Assembly (NCBI RefSeq): GCF_009827435.1
Contig: NZ_WTYM01000033.1
Span: forward strand, 62,001-126,000
Length of the DNA: 64,000 nucleotides
Direction: 5' to 3'
Origin: Croceibacterium salegens
Lineage (GTDB): Bacteria; Pseudomonadota; Alphaproteobacteria; Sphingomonadales; Sphingomonadaceae
Positions within the stretch are counted from its first letter, which is position 1. The number at the start of each line of letters is the position of its first letter. A program made the position numbers and the translations under genes. Positions 45,655 through 55,684 of this stretch are shown here, piece after piece. The notes below the pieces were generated by a model, which searched no databases, had not been told where the DNA came from, and saw only the letters and a list, made by a program, of their open reading frames with translations.

Positions 45655-47271
45655 TTACTCGTCGTCGAAGCGATAAGTCCAGCGCAGCGTCTTCGTTCCG
45701 TTGGCCGGAACGGTGAGCTCGACAATGCGCTCACCGTCCTTGACCCGCACGTCCCTGAGCCCGACGATCTTGTGCGCGCCGCTAGCGCCGAGCGAGAGGC
45801 GGACCAGCGCCGGTGCGTCGGCAGCATTGGTCAGTGTGGCTCGCAAGGAAACCTGCGAACCCTTCTCGTAACTTCCCTGCTCGCGGCCTACGATCCCGCA
45901 GCGGACCTGCACCAGGCTGCTGTCGCCGACTTCGATATCAACGTCCTGCCCGGCGGCGTAGTCGCGCAACTGCTCCTCGCCGACAAAGAGGTCGCCCGCT
46001 TCGGAAGGTTCGAACATGGTGATCGCACCATTTGGCAGCGCCACGCCGAGGCCGTGTTGCTTGTCGTTGACCGTGGCGAGGACCCTGCTGGCAGGAGAAT
46101 ACTCGTCTTCAGGGTAGTCCCATGGGTCACAGGTCGTCTCGTAGCGCAAGCTCCCCTTCACGCGGTCCTTGTCGAGGAATACGACTTGCTTGAGTCCCTT
46201 GGCCGATACCGTCACCCGTTCGGGCACGCGGTAGAGCTTGAGGTCGCCGAGGTTTTCTTCGACCGCCACCATCACCGGCGAGCTGGCAGCGAACTCCGAA
46301 CGCCTGAGCTTCGATCCGGTGACGATGATCGCCTGGTCGGATTCGTCATAGACTGCCATCGGCGCGGGCGGCGGTGGGGGTGGCGGAGGCGGCGGATAGG
46401 CGATCGGCGAGCCCATCCAGGTATGGCCGATCGGGTAGCAGGTCAGCCGCAAGGGCCGCGCATCGGGTGGGTCGGACAGCGCCTGGTAGTTGCTGCGCAC
46501 CTCGAGCCTGCCCGCGACGACGTTAAGCTGCGCCCCGGTGAAGCTCTGGGCGTTGTCGTTGAGCAGGGTCAGCCAGCTCATCAGCCGCACGCCGACATCG
46601 CCGCTCTTTCCCGGCTCGTCGAGCGTGGCAACGTAATGCGCCTGCCAGTCGAAGCCCCAGGCGAGATAGGTCAGCTGGACGGTGTAGGTGCCGCCGGATT
46701 TCTCCTGCGTGTCGATGGTGAAGACCGGCTGCGCGGAGAGGCCCGTGGGAACGCGGTCGAAAGTGAGCTTCTCGGGCAATCCTGAACAGCGCACCGCCTC
46801 ATAACCAGCGCCGGTCTGCAGCACGAGCCCGCCATCGGCTCGGGTGCGGATGACGGCTTCCTCACTCACCGCCTTGCCGGTCGCCGGGTTGGTGCGGGTC
46901 ACGGTGACGCGGTTGCCAAGCGTTCCGTCGACCAGCGCGGCCGGGCTCAACAGGTCGGCGTTGCGGTTCTTCTCGATCGTCCCGCCGGGCAGACCGGTTA
47001 CGATCGCCGTGACTGCGACCATGCCCTCGGCGACTCCCTCGAAACGGATCGTCGATTCGCCCGGCGGCAGCGTCACCATGCGCGTCTCGCTGATCATGGC
47101 GAAACCACGCGGGTTGCGGCGGTTCATCGACTGGCCCGTGCCGCGGTTCGGATCGCGGTAGAGGGTCACGGCTACGTCCTGCGGCGCCGAGGCGTCGACG
47201 GTCGTGCGCGCCAGCGCCGGGCTGGCCGCCAATGCCGGCAGAGCGGCGAGGATGAGCGCAGCGCGGCGCAC
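45655..47271 (-). CDS. Secreted DUF4139 protein with TonB-receptor-like insert
   Basis: This 538-residue protein has a signal peptide (to ALA, about residue 21). An N-terminal DUF4140-like beta region and a C-terminal DUF4139 mucoidy-type region (FDRVPTGLSAQPVF, YLAWGFDWQAHYVA, LPNGAITMF, VGDSSLVQVRCG) follow. Between them (293-336) lies a run of ten prolines and then SDQAIIVTGSKLRRSEFAASSPVM, which resembles the TonB-box/plug start of TonB-dependent receptors. The function of DUF4139 proteins is unknown; an envelope role is likely. It is 11 bp after its paralog (47283-48797), so they form an operon. Confidence 0.8.
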   Translation of the reverse strand: MRRAALILAALPALAASPALARTTVDASAPQDVAVTLYRDPNRGTGQSMNRRNPRGFAMISETRMVTLPPGESTIRFEGVAEGMVAVTAIVTGLPGGTIEKNRNADLLSPAALVDGTLGNRVTVTRTNPATGKAVSEEAVIRTRADGGLVLQTGAGYEAVRCSGLPEKLTFDRVPTGLSAQPVFTIDTQEKSGGTYTVQLTYLAWGFDWQAHYVATLDEPGKSGDVGVRLMSWLTLLNDNAQSFTGAQLNVVAGRLEVRSNYQALSDPPDARPLRLTCYPIGHTWMGSPIAYPPPPPPPPPPAPMAVYDESDQAIIVTGSKLRRSEFAASSPVMVAVEENLGDLKLYRVPERVTVSAKGLKQVVFLDKDRVKGSLRYETTCDPWDYPEDEYSPASRVLATVNDKQHGLGVALPNGAITMFEPSEAGDLFVGEEQLRDYAAGQDVDIEVGDSSLVQVRCGIVGREQGSYEKGSQVSLRATLTNAADAPALVRLSLGASGAHKIVGLRDVRVKDGERIVELTVPANGTKTLRWTYRFDDE

Positions 47272-47282
47272 CGCCCTGCCCC

Positions 47283-48797
47283 TCAGTACCGGGTCTCGTA
47301 GGTGACGCGGACCTCGCGCTTGCCGTTGGCGGGGACCTCGATGACGTACTTGCGACGGTCGGCGTTGAGCTGCTCACCCGGTACGTCCTCGCTCGTCACG
47401 CGGAAGTCGTTGCCCCACCATCCGCGATCGAGGCCGGATTGCACAAGTTCGACCTTGACCGGTGAGCTATGTGCATTGGTCACAGTATAGCGAATGGTCG
47501 TGCGGTAGAAGACCTTGGGCCGTTCGAGCGTGCCCTGGCGCACGACGCTTCCGTTCTCGTCGAGCACCCGCCAGCGGGCGCTCTTTTCCCACTCGGCGCC
47601 GGTGATCGTCTCGCGCTTCTCGACCTCGGCCTGGGTGTAAACGTCGAAGGCATCGCCGGTCTTGAGCGTCAGCTCACTGCCCATCGGCGTGTGGCCGATC
47701 TGGTTTTCGCCAATGAACTGCGGGTTGCCCTGCCGGTCGCGCTGGTAGAAGCGCACCGTGCCCGCGGGCAGCGCATCACCCAATCCGCCGTCGCGGCTTG
47801 AGTTGAAGGCGATCTGACTCGCCGCCGGAACCGGGTCGCCGTCGCTCGACAGCCAGCCTACGGTGCGGCCGTAAATCTTGCGCGCCGCTACGCCCTGCAC
47901 GTCGAGGAAGCTGACCTGCTTGGTCTGGTTGTTGGCGATCGTGGTGCGCCCGGAGATGGGATAGAGGTAAAAGTCGCCGAGCCGCTCGCGCCCAGGGCTT
48001 TCGGTGCCGGGAACGAAGCTGTTCGTCGAACTGCGCCCGCCGTAGCGCGGCGGCGGGGCGTAACCACCGCTGCCGGAATTGGGATTTCCCGCCACCAGCA
48101 GCGTGTCGGCATTGCTGAATGTCGTCCCCGTGCTGTTGGTCAATGTGACCCAACCCTGCATGTCGATCGTGCCCCTGCCTTCATCGTAGAGCGCAACGTA
48201 GTCGGCGCCCCAGCCCAGGCCAGGAGTGAGGTAGCGCAGCGAGGCCGGACGGGTGCCGCCGCGCGAACTTTCAATCGTGACCGACAGCGTCGGCCGAGCG
48301 CGGAGGTTGGGCGGCACGCGGTCGAAGATCACCCGCACCGGCAGCCCGTCGTCACGCAGCACTTCGATGCGGTCGCCGATCTGCACCACCACGCCGCCGG
48401 CGGTAGAGAGGACCGTGGCCCGCTCGCGGGTTTCGGAGCCGGTCGCCGGGTTGGTCCGGACCAGCGTGACGGTCTGGCCGATGGCCTTCTCCATCAGCTT
48501 TGTCGGGGTCAGCAGGTCGAAGTCGAAGTTCTGCTCGACGATGCCGGTGTCGGGCGCGGCGAAACTGAGCGTCTCTGGCCGGATCTGCGCCGAGACGTCG
48601 GGAAATTCGACCCGGCTGCGACCGCGCTCGAAGGCGATCTGGCGAATGTCCTGCACCAGCGCCTGCCCATCGTTGTAGATCGTGACCGAGACGTCCCCCT
48701 GGGCATTGGGCTCGGTCGAGATTTCCTGCGCCAACAGCGGCGTGGCGACCAGCGCGCAGGGCGCGGCAGTCGCAAGAGCAATGGCGGCAACACGCAT
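47283..48797 (-). CDS. Secreted DUF4139 domain protein
   Basis: This 504-residue exported protein has a signal peptide ending TPLLAQ (about residue 24). It shares the DUF4139 plan with the gene after it: early VSVTIYNDGQALVQDIRQIAF, VTLVRTNPATGSETRE, VIFDRVPPNLRARPTLSV, YLTPGLGWGADYVALYDE and a C-terminal TIRYTVTNAHSSPVKVELVQ then ADRRKYVIEVPANGKREVRVTYETRY. It lacks the polyproline/TonB-like insert of its paralog. ATG 48797 follows GGGGAGAG. The promoter probably lies in 48798-48850, which contains a loose GATGATG / CATCATG inverted repeat. Confidence 0.8.
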   Translation of the reverse strand: MRVAAIALATAAPCALVATPLLAQEISTEPNAQGDVSVTIYNDGQALVQDIRQIAFERGRSRVEFPDVSAQIRPETLSFAAPDTGIVEQNFDFDLLTPTKLMEKAIGQTVTLVRTNPATGSETRERATVLSTAGGVVVQIGDRIEVLRDDGLPVRVIFDRVPPNLRARPTLSVTIESSRGGTRPASLRYLTPGLGWGADYVALYDEGRGTIDMQGWVTLTNSTGTTFSNADTLLVAGNPNSGSGGYAPPPRYGGRSSTNSFVPGTESPGRERLGDFYLYPISGRTTIANNQTKQVSFLDVQGVAARKIYGRTVGWLSSDGDPVPAASQIAFNSSRDGGLGDALPAGTVRFYQRDRQGNPQFIGENQIGHTPMGSELTLKTGDAFDVYTQAEVEKRETITGAEWEKSARWRVLDENGSVVRQGTLERPKVFYRTTIRYTVTNAHSSPVKVELVQSGLDRGWWGNDFRVTSEDVPGEQLNADRRKYVIEVPANGKREVRVTYETRY

Positions 48798-48975
48798 CGG
48801 TACTCTCCCCATGAACTCGACATGATGAGATAATGTTACATCATCTGTATGGCGGCTGAACGACCCCTTTTCATCCGCTTACGTCATGGCAGTGAGCAGA
48901 GCGAAGAAGCAACCGAGAGCTTTCCCACGCAAAAATGGAGTTGTGAGCTTCCAACCTTGCGCTAGCGAACGGGCC

Positions 48976-51417
48976 TCAGCCCTTGTTGGCGCTAAGCACC
49001 TGGCCGACCTTCGCCGCGATCTGCTGCACGCTAAAAGGTTTGGGGATGAAGTGCATGTCTTCGAACGAAATTTCGTTGCGCAACTGCTCTTCGGCATAGC
49101 CCGACATGAACAGCACCGGGATCTTTGGCGCGAGCTTGCGGATCTCGCGGGCCATTGCCGGGCCGTCCATGCTCGGCATGACCACGTCGCTGACCACGAG
49201 ATCGAATTCACCCGAGGCCTTGAAGGCCTCCAGTCCCTCGTCGCCGTCGCTGGCCGTGGTGACGGTGTAGCCCTGACGGGTCAGCGCCCGCTCGGCCACG
49301 GCGCGGACCATGTCCTCGTCCTCGACCAGCAGAACGCGCCCACCGCCCGACCAGTCGGCGGCTTCCTCGGCCTGCTTTTCCTTCTGCCGGTCTTCCTCGG
49401 TGATCTGGTGGACCGGAAGGTAGATCGTGAAGCGGGCGCCACCCGGCTTGCCGTCGGGTCCAGCGACGTTGTCGGCGAAGATGAAGCCGCCCGATTGCTT
49501 GACGATGCCATAGACCGTCGAGAGGCCGAGCCCGGTGCCCTTGCCCTGCTCCTTTGTGGTGAAGAACGGCTCGAAGATCTTCGACAGGTTGTCGGGCGGA
49601 ATACCGCCGCCGGTGTCCTGCGCGATCAGCGCGGTATAGTGCCCGGCGGGAATGATCTCGTTGTCGCGCAGCCGCCGGATATCGGTCGCGGTGATGCGCC
49701 GGGTGGCGAAGGTCAGCGTGCCGCTGGCGTTCTCCCCACCGTTGCTCTGGATGGCGTCGCGCGCATTGACCGCGAGGTTGACGATTACCTGTTCGAGCTG
49801 GCGCGGGTCGGCGCGGACCGGGCCGAGATCGCGGTCGTGGTGAGTGCGCAGCGTAATCTTTGCGCCGAGCAGGCGCTTGAGCAGCTGGCTCACTTCGCTG
49901 ATCACGTCGGGCAGCTGGAGAATCTCGGGCTGCAGCGTCTGCTGGCGACTGAAGGCGAGCAGCTGCCGGGTCAGGCTAGCGGCGCGGTTCGAGTTGGCCT
50001 TGATCTGCTGGATATCGTCGTAGTCGCTGTCGCCGGGGATGTGGCGCAGCAGCATGAGGTCGCAATAGCCGATGATCGCAGTCAGCACGTTGTTGAAATC
50101 GTGCGCCACGCCGCCGGCGAGCTGGCCGACCGCCTGCATCTTGGTGGCCTGTGCGACCTGCTTCTTTAGGCGCGTCTCTTCGGTCGTGTCGGCGAGGCTG
50201 AGCAGCACGGCCGCCTCGCCCAGCCCGCGCACCCCGGCAAGGCCGAGACTGATCGGCTCGTCGGGCTGGCTGCGCAGTCGCACGGCGATGTCACCGCTCG
50301 ACGACGGGCCCTGCCCGTAGCGACGGACCGCGTCGGACAGTGCAGTCTTGTCGGCTGGAACCACAAGGTCCGATGGATAGGGCGGGACATGCTTGCCGCG
50401 CGCGATACCGGCAGCGTTTCGGAACGCCGGGTTGGCGAACAGGAAGTGTCCGTCGCGGTCGGTCATCGCTAGGCCGACCGGAAGCTGTTCGAGCAGCGCC
50501 TCAAGCTGCGGGGCCTGGCTGCTGTCGCTGCCCCAGCCGCCAAGGCCGACGCCGTTGTCGACCAGCATCATCAGCGAGGGTGCCTGGTCTGCCGAGAGAC
50601 GCTGCTGCGAGCCCGGCTCGACCAGTGGCACCTGGACCAGCGTCTGCGGCGAGCCCTTGCGCCCCTCTCGGGCGAAGTAGATTCGCTCGCGCTCGTCGGA
50701 GCGGAGCAGGCCGGTAAAGTCTTGTCCGGCCATGCTGGCATGACCGTCACCCATCGAGCGGCGGGCAAAACCGGCACTCGCCGCGCGGACCGCGCCGTCG
50801 GGCCCGACCAGGGCGACCTCGATCCCGGCGTTGCTAAGTATGCGGCCGAAGACGCCGGTTACATACTTGCCGATCGCCTGCAACGGCTCGGTCCGTGTAA
50901 CCGGGGCGAAGCGCCACACGAGATAATCCTCGGAGCGCCCAGCGCGAACCACTTCGGCGGTCCAGCTGTTGGTTTCGTCGGCGATGGTCGCGCGGCCGCT
51001 CTCGCCGTCGCGCCAGGCGGAGCGCGAGGCGCGCAACAACAAGTCCGCAGAGGCGCCGTCGACCGGCAGCCGCGGCGGAGCGTGGCTCGATCCAAACCAC
51101 AGCTCGAAGGCGGCGTTGGCGCAGACCAGTCGATTGGCGCGGTCTGTGATCGCTACCGCGAGGCCCGCCTGCTCTATCGCCGCGACGGTAACCGACCAGT
51201 CCGGCAGAGCCTGTTCCTCGACCTTGCTCGTTGCCGGATTGCTGCGCGCCGTGGCGAATGCGACCAGCGCAAGCACTGCGAGGCCACCGACGAATGCCGC
51301 GGTGACGACCATCGTGCCGGTGACGAACCAGACAAGCGCAGCGCTGGCGAGAGCTGCAACGGCAACGATCGCCGCGTCCGTCGTCCGCCGCGAGGAATGT
51401 TCGCCGACCGCGCTCAT
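48976..51417 (-). CDS. cckA: Hybrid sensor histidine kinase CckA
   Basis: This 813-residue kinase has two N-terminal membrane helices (about 15-57) and then tandem PAS-like regions (to about 420). The HisKA box is [22 protein letters not shown] (phospho-His about 438), followed by an HATPase domain ([20 protein letters not shown]) and a C-terminal receiver with [12 protein letters not shown] (phospho-Asp about 743). This architecture and the H-box are those of CckA, the bifunctional kinase/phosphatase at the top of the CckA-ChpT-CtrA/CpdR cell-cycle phosphorelay. ctrA and chpT are not in the window; cpdR is at 30919. Confidence 0.93.
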   Translation of the reverse strand: MSAVGEHSSRRTTDAAIVAVAALASAALVWFVTGTMVVTAAFVGGLAVLALVAFATARSNPATSKVEEQALPDWSVTVAAIEQAGLAVAITDRANRLVCANAAFELWFGSSHAPPRLPVDGASADLLLRASRSAWRDGESGRATIADETNSWTAEVVRAGRSEDYLVWRFAPVTRTEPLQAIGKYVTGVFGRILSNAGIEVALVGPDGAVRAASAGFARRSMGDGHASMAGQDFTGLLRSDERERIYFAREGRKGSPQTLVQVPLVEPGSQQRLSADQAPSLMMLVDNGVGLGGWGSDSSQAPQLEALLEQLPVGLAMTDRDGHFLFANPAFRNAAGIARGKHVPPYPSDLVVPADKTALSDAVRRYGQGPSSSGDIAVRLRSQPDEPISLGLAGVRGLGEAAVLLSLADTTEETRLKKQVAQATKMQAVGQLAGGVAHDFNNVLTAIIGYCDLMLLRHIPGDSDYDDIQQIKANSNRAASLTRQLLAFSRQQTLQPEILQLPDVISEVSQLLKRLLGAKITLRTHHDRDLGPVRADPRQLEQVIVNLAVNARDAIQSNGGENASGTLTFATRRITATDIRRLRDNEIIPAGHYTALIAQDTGGGIPPDNLSKIFEPFFTTKEQGKGTGLGLSTVYGIVKQSGGFIFADNVAGPDGKPGGARFTIYLPVHQITEEDRQKEKQAEEAADWSGGGRVLLVEDEDMVRAVAERALTRQGYTVTTASDGDEGLEAFKASGEFDLVVSDVVMPSMDGPAMAREIRKLAPKIPVLFMSGYAEEQLRNEISFEDMHFIPKPFSVQQIAAKVGQVLSANKG

Positions 51418-51613
51418 GCCAACATCCGCCGGCTCGGCAGTCCACCAGCCCCATGCAGGATCAAAGGTACCGGATTGAGGCCGGCCAGGGAGTCGGGATT
51501 CAGCAGCATGTTGTGTCGGCGATAGCCCAGCTACCTGAAAAACGGAATCGTCAGAGGCGCTTCGAGCAAAGTCATCGACAGTGCAATCGGACTCCAGTTT
51601 GCGCGCGCACGCA

Positions 51614-52189
51614 TCATTCCGCCGGTTCCGCGGTCATGCGGCGACGGCGCAGCAGCAGGCGGCGCCGATTGCCGACCCGCCAGCGCCAGAACCACGAGGC
51701 GATGACATAGCCAAGCGCCGAAGTGACGACGGCCAGCACGACGAACCCGAAGGCCGTCACCCCGGCAGTCTTGAGAAAGCCGAACCAGCCGAAATCCTGC
51801 CACCGCCCGCTGTCGATCTCGGCCCGCGCGGTGCCGCCCGCGACGGCATCGATCTTGAGCACGAACTTGCCGACCTTGTTCGCGGTGATGAGCCAGAACG
51901 GCAGGGTGAAGGGATTGGTCACAAAGGTCACCAGCGCGGCGAGCGGCACGTTGGCGCGCGCCGGCAGCGCAAGGAAGGCGGCGAGAAAGATCTGTCCGAC
52001 GGGGACGATGAAGCCCGAAAACAGTCCCAGCGCGACGCCGCGCGGGACCGAACGGCGGGTGAATCGCCACAGTTCCGGCGAGAGGAATCTGTGCGCAATC
52101 GGAGCGAGCCAGCGGTTCTGCGCCATTTCCTCGCGCGTCGGCATCGCCGGAAGGCGACGCGCGAGCCAGGATTTCGACCGCTTGGACAT
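51614..52189 (-). CDS. DUF2062 domain membrane protein
   Basis: This 191-residue protein has a basic N-terminus, PRGVALGLFSGFIVPVGQIFLAAFLALPARANVPLAALVTFVTNPFTLPFW (the DUF2062 core with NPFT) and three hydrophobic helices, ending in a very arginine-rich tail. The function is unknown; DUF2062 proteins are common inner-membrane proteins in Proteobacteria. ATG 52189 is preferred, with GGAG six bases upstream. It lies 81 bp after smpB on the same strand. Confidence 0.85.
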   Translation of the reverse strand: MSKRSKSWLARRLPAMPTREEMAQNRWLAPIAHRFLSPELWRFTRRSVPRGVALGLFSGFIVPVGQIFLAAFLALPARANVPLAALVTFVTNPFTLPFWLITANKVGKFVLKIDAVAGGTARAEIDSGRWQDFGWFGFLKTAGVTAFGFVVLAVVTSALGYVIASWFWRWRVGNRRRLLLRRRRMTAEPAE

Positions 52190-52270
52190 GCGGCGCTCCA
52201 TACACCTTTAGATTAGCAGCGGAAGGCAGGTCTAACTTGTAGCCGACGAACGTCAGCTTAACCGCGGCGA

Positions 52271-52753
52271 CTAGCGATTTTCCCGCAACAGCCGGGCCTT
52301 GTCGCGCTTCCAGTCGCGCTCCTTGATCGTCGCGCGCTTGTCATGCGTCTGCTTGCCTTTGGCGAGCCCGAGTTCGACCTTCGCGCGGCCTTTCGAGTTG
52401 AAATAGACCGACAGCGGAATCAGCGTCATACCCTTGCGTTCGACCGCCCCGACCATGCGCTCGATCTCGCGCGCGTGGAGCAGCAGCTTGCGCGGCCGCT
52501 TGGGTTCGTGGTTGAACCGGTTGCCGTGGCTGAATTCCGGGATGTTGGCGTTGATCAGCCAGGCCTCGCCACCGCGCACTTCGGCATAGCTCTCGGCAAT
52601 CGAGCCCTCCCCGCCGCGCAAGCTCTTCACTTCGGTACCGCTGAGCGCGATACCTGCCTCGAACTTGTCCTCGATGAAGTAATCGAACCGCGCGCGCCGG
52701 TTCTCGGCGACGGTTTTGACCTTCTCGAACGTGGCGGGCTTGGGACGGGCCAT
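52271..52753 (-). CDS. smpB: SsrA-binding protein SmpB
   Basis: SmpB binds tmRNA and allows it to rescue stalled ribosomes by trans-translation. The 160-residue product has the beta-barrel ([56 protein letters not shown]) and the basic C-terminal tail ([27 protein letters not shown]) that enters the mRNA channel. The start is ATG 52753; longer in-frame starts are not conserved. The ssrA gene is not in the window. Confidence 0.96.
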   Translation of the reverse strand: MARPKPATFEKVKTVAENRRARFDYFIEDKFEAGIALSGTEVKSLRGGEGSIAESYAEVRGGEAWLINANIPEFSHGNRFNHEPKRPRKLLLHAREIERMVGAVERKGMTLIPLSVYFNSKGRAKVELGLAKGKQTHDKRATIKERDWKRDKARLLRENR

Positions 52754-52853
52754 AAGGCTGGCGCATGTAGGCGCGCGCGGAGGCAAACGAAAGCCCCGGG
52801 GTTGCAACCTTCTCAACTCCTTGCGAATAAACATGCGGGGAATGGGGGTTCCG

Positions 52854-54812
52854 ATGGTCGCACGTCTTTTGCTGTTTCGCTGTTTGGCGCTTTCCGCGCT
52901 TATTCTCGCCACACCGGCGCAGGCCGCGCTGCCGCCGCCACTGCCGCTTGCCGAATACGGCAGCCTTCCCGACATCGAACGCATCGCGCTGTCGAACGAT
53001 GGCCAGCGTATCGCCGCGGTCATGACCATCGGCGGAGAGCGGGTGGTCATCCTGCTCACCGACAAGCTCGAAACGATCCGCATGATGAAGCTGCAGGACG
53101 CCAAGGTTCGCTCGCTCGAATGGGCCGGCAACGACAATGCCCTGCTCGTCATCAGCCGGACCGAAACACTCGGCCCTGACTTTGTGCAGAGCCAAAACGA
53201 ATTCTACAACGCGTTCATTCTCCCTGCTGACGGCAAGGTTGAACAGCGGATGGTGTTCGACCGCGACCCGGACATGCTCAATGCAGTCTTTGGTACTTAT
53301 GGAATTCGCCAGATCGACGGACGGTGGAAGGCGTATTTCGGCGGAGTCCAGCGCAAGAAGGGCGCGCGGGAATATTATCTCGGCAACACCGGCGTTTCGC
53401 TCTACGAAATCGACGTCGCGACCGGGAAATCGCAACAGATCGCAGCATCAGGATCGATGGGCGAAGGGACCGGGCGCCTGCTGGGGCCCGACGGCCAGCT
53501 CGCCGCCACGGTCGCCATCGACATCCGCACGGGCTTCTGGACGATCAAGGCGCCGGGCAGCATCGACCTCGCCAGCGGTATCGCGGAAAAGGGTGAGATT
53601 GGCATCGTCGGACTCGGGAGGGACGGCGACACGTTGATCTATTCGACCAAGCCTCACGGCGAGGACGCGCGCATATGGTATGAAGTGCCGCTAGACGGAC
53701 ACGCGGCGGCGACGGAGTACATCAATGCGGACGAGATCGAGAGCACTTATTTCGACCGCAACACGGGCAAGTTGATCGGCTTGCTGCGCGAGGACGGCCA
53801 CGACCATCCGGCGTTCTTCGACGCAGCGAAGCAGAAGGCGGTCGACGAAATCTACAAGGCTTTCCCAAGATTGCGCATCAATCTCGCCGACTGGTCGCCC
53901 GATTTCTCGCACGTCCTCGTGCGCACCAGCGGCCCGAGCGACAGCGGCACTTGGTATCTCGTCGACATCGTCCACATGAGCGCCCACGCCATCGGTTATG
54001 AGCGCGAGGCCATTGGCCCGGAATACGTCGGCCCAATCTCGATCTATCACTACAAGGCGCAGGACGGGCTCGACCTCGACGGAGTCCTGACCCTGCCGCC
54101 CGGCCTCGAAGCCAAGAACTTGCCGCTCGTCATGCTGCCGCACGGCGGACCACATGCCCACGACACCGACGTCTTCGACTGGTGGGCACAGGCATTCGCC
54201 AGCCGCGGCTATGCGGTATTCCAGCCGAACTTCCGTGGTTCGACCAACCGCGACCTTGCCTTCATGGAAGCCGGCTTCGGCCAGTGGGGCAAGGCCATGC
54301 AGACCGACGTATCGGATGCCATCGGCGCCCTCGCGGAGAAAGGCATCGTCGACCCCAAGCGCGCCTGCATCGTCGGCGCCAGCTACGGCGGTTATGCCGC
54401 GCTTGCCGGGGTAACGCTGCAACACGGCGTCTATCGCTGCGCCGTGGCGGTTGCCGGAGTGGCCGACGTCGGCATGCTGTTCAACTCGGAACGATACGAC
54501 AACGGCCGCACCGGGCTGTTGCGCCGCTCGCTCGAGGAGGAGTTCGGCCCGCGCAGCGACTTCGACGCAATTTCGCCCCGCAAGCATGCCAAGGACGCGG
54601 ACGCGCCAATCCTGCTAATCCACGGCAAGGACGATACGGTGGTCCCGTTCGAGCAGACCACGGCGATGGTCAATGCGCTCAAGGATGCAGGCAAGCCTTA
54701 CGAACTCGTGGTCCTCGACGGCGAGGATCACTGGCTGTCACGGGCCGCCACGCGGCTCCAGATGCTTGAGGCGGCCGTCGCCTTCGTCGAACGCAACAAT
54801 CCCGCGGATTAA
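52854..54812 (+). CDS. Secreted S9 (prolyl oligopeptidase) family peptidase, copy 1
   Basis: A signal peptide (ending PAQA, about residue 24) precedes a beta-propeller-like region to about residue 390 and an alpha/beta-hydrolase domain. The catalytic set is complete: Ser in GASYGGYAA (about 509), Asp in HGKDDTVVP and His in GEDHWLS. Family S9 enzymes cleave peptides after proline or act as acyl-aminoacyl peptidases. It is closely similar to the gene at 57503-59455, an old tandem duplication now separated by three genes. ATG 52854 is used; ATGs at 52833 and 52842 are in frame. Confidence 0.9.
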   Translation: MVARLLLFRCLALSALILATPAQAALPPPLPLAEYGSLPDIERIALSNDGQRIAAVMTIGGERVVILLTDKLETIRMMKLQDAKVRSLEWAGNDNALLVISRTETLGPDFVQSQNEFYNAFILPADGKVEQRMVFDRDPDMLNAVFGTYGIRQIDGRWKAYFGGVQRKKGAREYYLGNTGVSLYEIDVATGKSQQIAASGSMGEGTGRLLGPDGQLAATVAIDIRTGFWTIKAPGSIDLASGIAEKGEIGIVGLGRDGDTLIYSTKPHGEDARIWYEVPLDGHAAATEYINADEIESTYFDRNTGKLIGLLREDGHDHPAFFDAAKQKAVDEIYKAFPRLRINLADWSPDFSHVLVRTSGPSDSGTWYLVDIVHMSAHAIGYEREAIGPEYVGPISIYHYKAQDGLDLDGVLTLPPGLEAKNLPLVMLPHGGPHAHDTDVFDWWAQAFASRGYAVFQPNFRGSTNRDLAFMEAGFGQWGKAMQTDVSDAIGALAEKGIVDPKRACIVGASYGGYAALAGVTLQHGVYRCAVAVAGVADVGMLFNSERYDNGRTGLLRRSLEEEFGPRSDFDAISPRKHAKDADAPILLIHGKDDTVVPFEQTTAMVNALKDAGKPYELVVLDGEDHWLSRAATRLQMLEAAVAFVERNNPAD

Positions 54813-54888
54813 CCTCGATTCAATCAAGGCTTGGACGCGGACCCGAATTGCTGCACCTTCCCCGCAGGGTCTTGGGGGAGAGACAATC

Positions 54889-55671
54889 ATGGGCACAAGT
54901 ATATTGCGCTGGGCGCCGGCAATGGCGGTCATGGCGATGTCAGGGGCAGCCGCGGCGGCCGACGAAACGAGCCTTCCGACGCTGGTTACCGGCGCGCAGT
55001 TCACCGACAATCTGGGGGACGCCAACCTTAGCCTGGAGAACAAGGCAGCGATCAAGACGGTCGCCGCGCGCAAGCTGACAGTGCTCGGCAACGACCCGCA
55101 CTGGACCGTCACCGGTCTCGTCGGCTGCCGTTCCGGCGCGACACTGGTGAAAGTGCAGGCATTCGCCGGCAACGTGGTCAACAACAACGGCGTGCTTTAC
55201 CCGATCGGCACCTGGTCGTCTTCGGCCGAGGATACATCCGTCGCAGGGCAGATCGCCGCACAGGTCAGCCTCGACCTGACCCTGCCGGTCAAGCGCACTT
55301 ACAACAATGAAGCGGTCGAACTAGCCTTCAACCCTGCGCGAGAGTTCGAACTCAAACTCAAGGCCTTCGTCGACAAGGGCGGATCGGCCGCGCAGTACAT
55401 GCACACCGACGAAGCCTACGACATGGACGTGCCGATTGTCCTTGCGGCGTGGTGCAAGATGAACGGGAACTCGAATTTCCTCCCCGGCATGACGCAGGCA
55501 GGCTACGTCAAGCGTGTGGTGCAGGCGACTATCATCTACCATGGCGATCCTGCCGTGGTAGACGGCATCGGAGTCATCTCCGCCCAGAAGGCCACTGAAG
55601 GCACAGTGCAGGCGCCGACGTCCAAGCCGACACCGAAACCCCAACGCGTCAAGGCGCCGTCGGGCAACTAG
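54889..55671 (+). CDS. Secreted protein of unknown function
   Basis: This 260-residue exported protein starts at ATG 54889 with GGGGGAG upstream. The signal peptide ends near AAAAA (residue 24). The mature chain contains NDPHWTVTGLVGCRSGATLVKVQAFAGNVVNNNGVLYPIG, a paired cysteine much later (LAAWCKMNGNS), and a Pro/Lys-rich tail (SKPTPKPQRVKAPSGN). Hydrophobic alternation suggests beta structure. I recognise no family. It lies 76 bp after the first S9 peptidase and 13 bp before the flavoprotein gene, so the three may be one operon. Confidence 0.7.
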   Translation: MGTSILRWAPAMAVMAMSGAAAAADETSLPTLVTGAQFTDNLGDANLSLENKAAIKTVAARKLTVLGNDPHWTVTGLVGCRSGATLVKVQAFAGNVVNNNGVLYPIGTWSSSAEDTSVAGQIAAQVSLDLTLPVKRTYNNEAVELAFNPAREFELKLKAFVDKGGSAAQYMHTDEAYDMDVPIVLAAWCKMNGNSNFLPGMTQAGYVKRVVQATIIYHGDPAVVDGIGVISAQKATEGTVQAPTSKPTPKPQRVKAPSGN

Positions 55672-55684
55672 GACACGAGGATCG

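Noticed and set aside
46363-46400. GGCGGTGGGGGTGGCGGAGGCGG run as a possible G-quadruplex or simple repeat
   Set aside because: It encodes the polyproline run of the DUF4139 protein on the minus strand, which explains it. A structural role cannot be judged from sequence alone.
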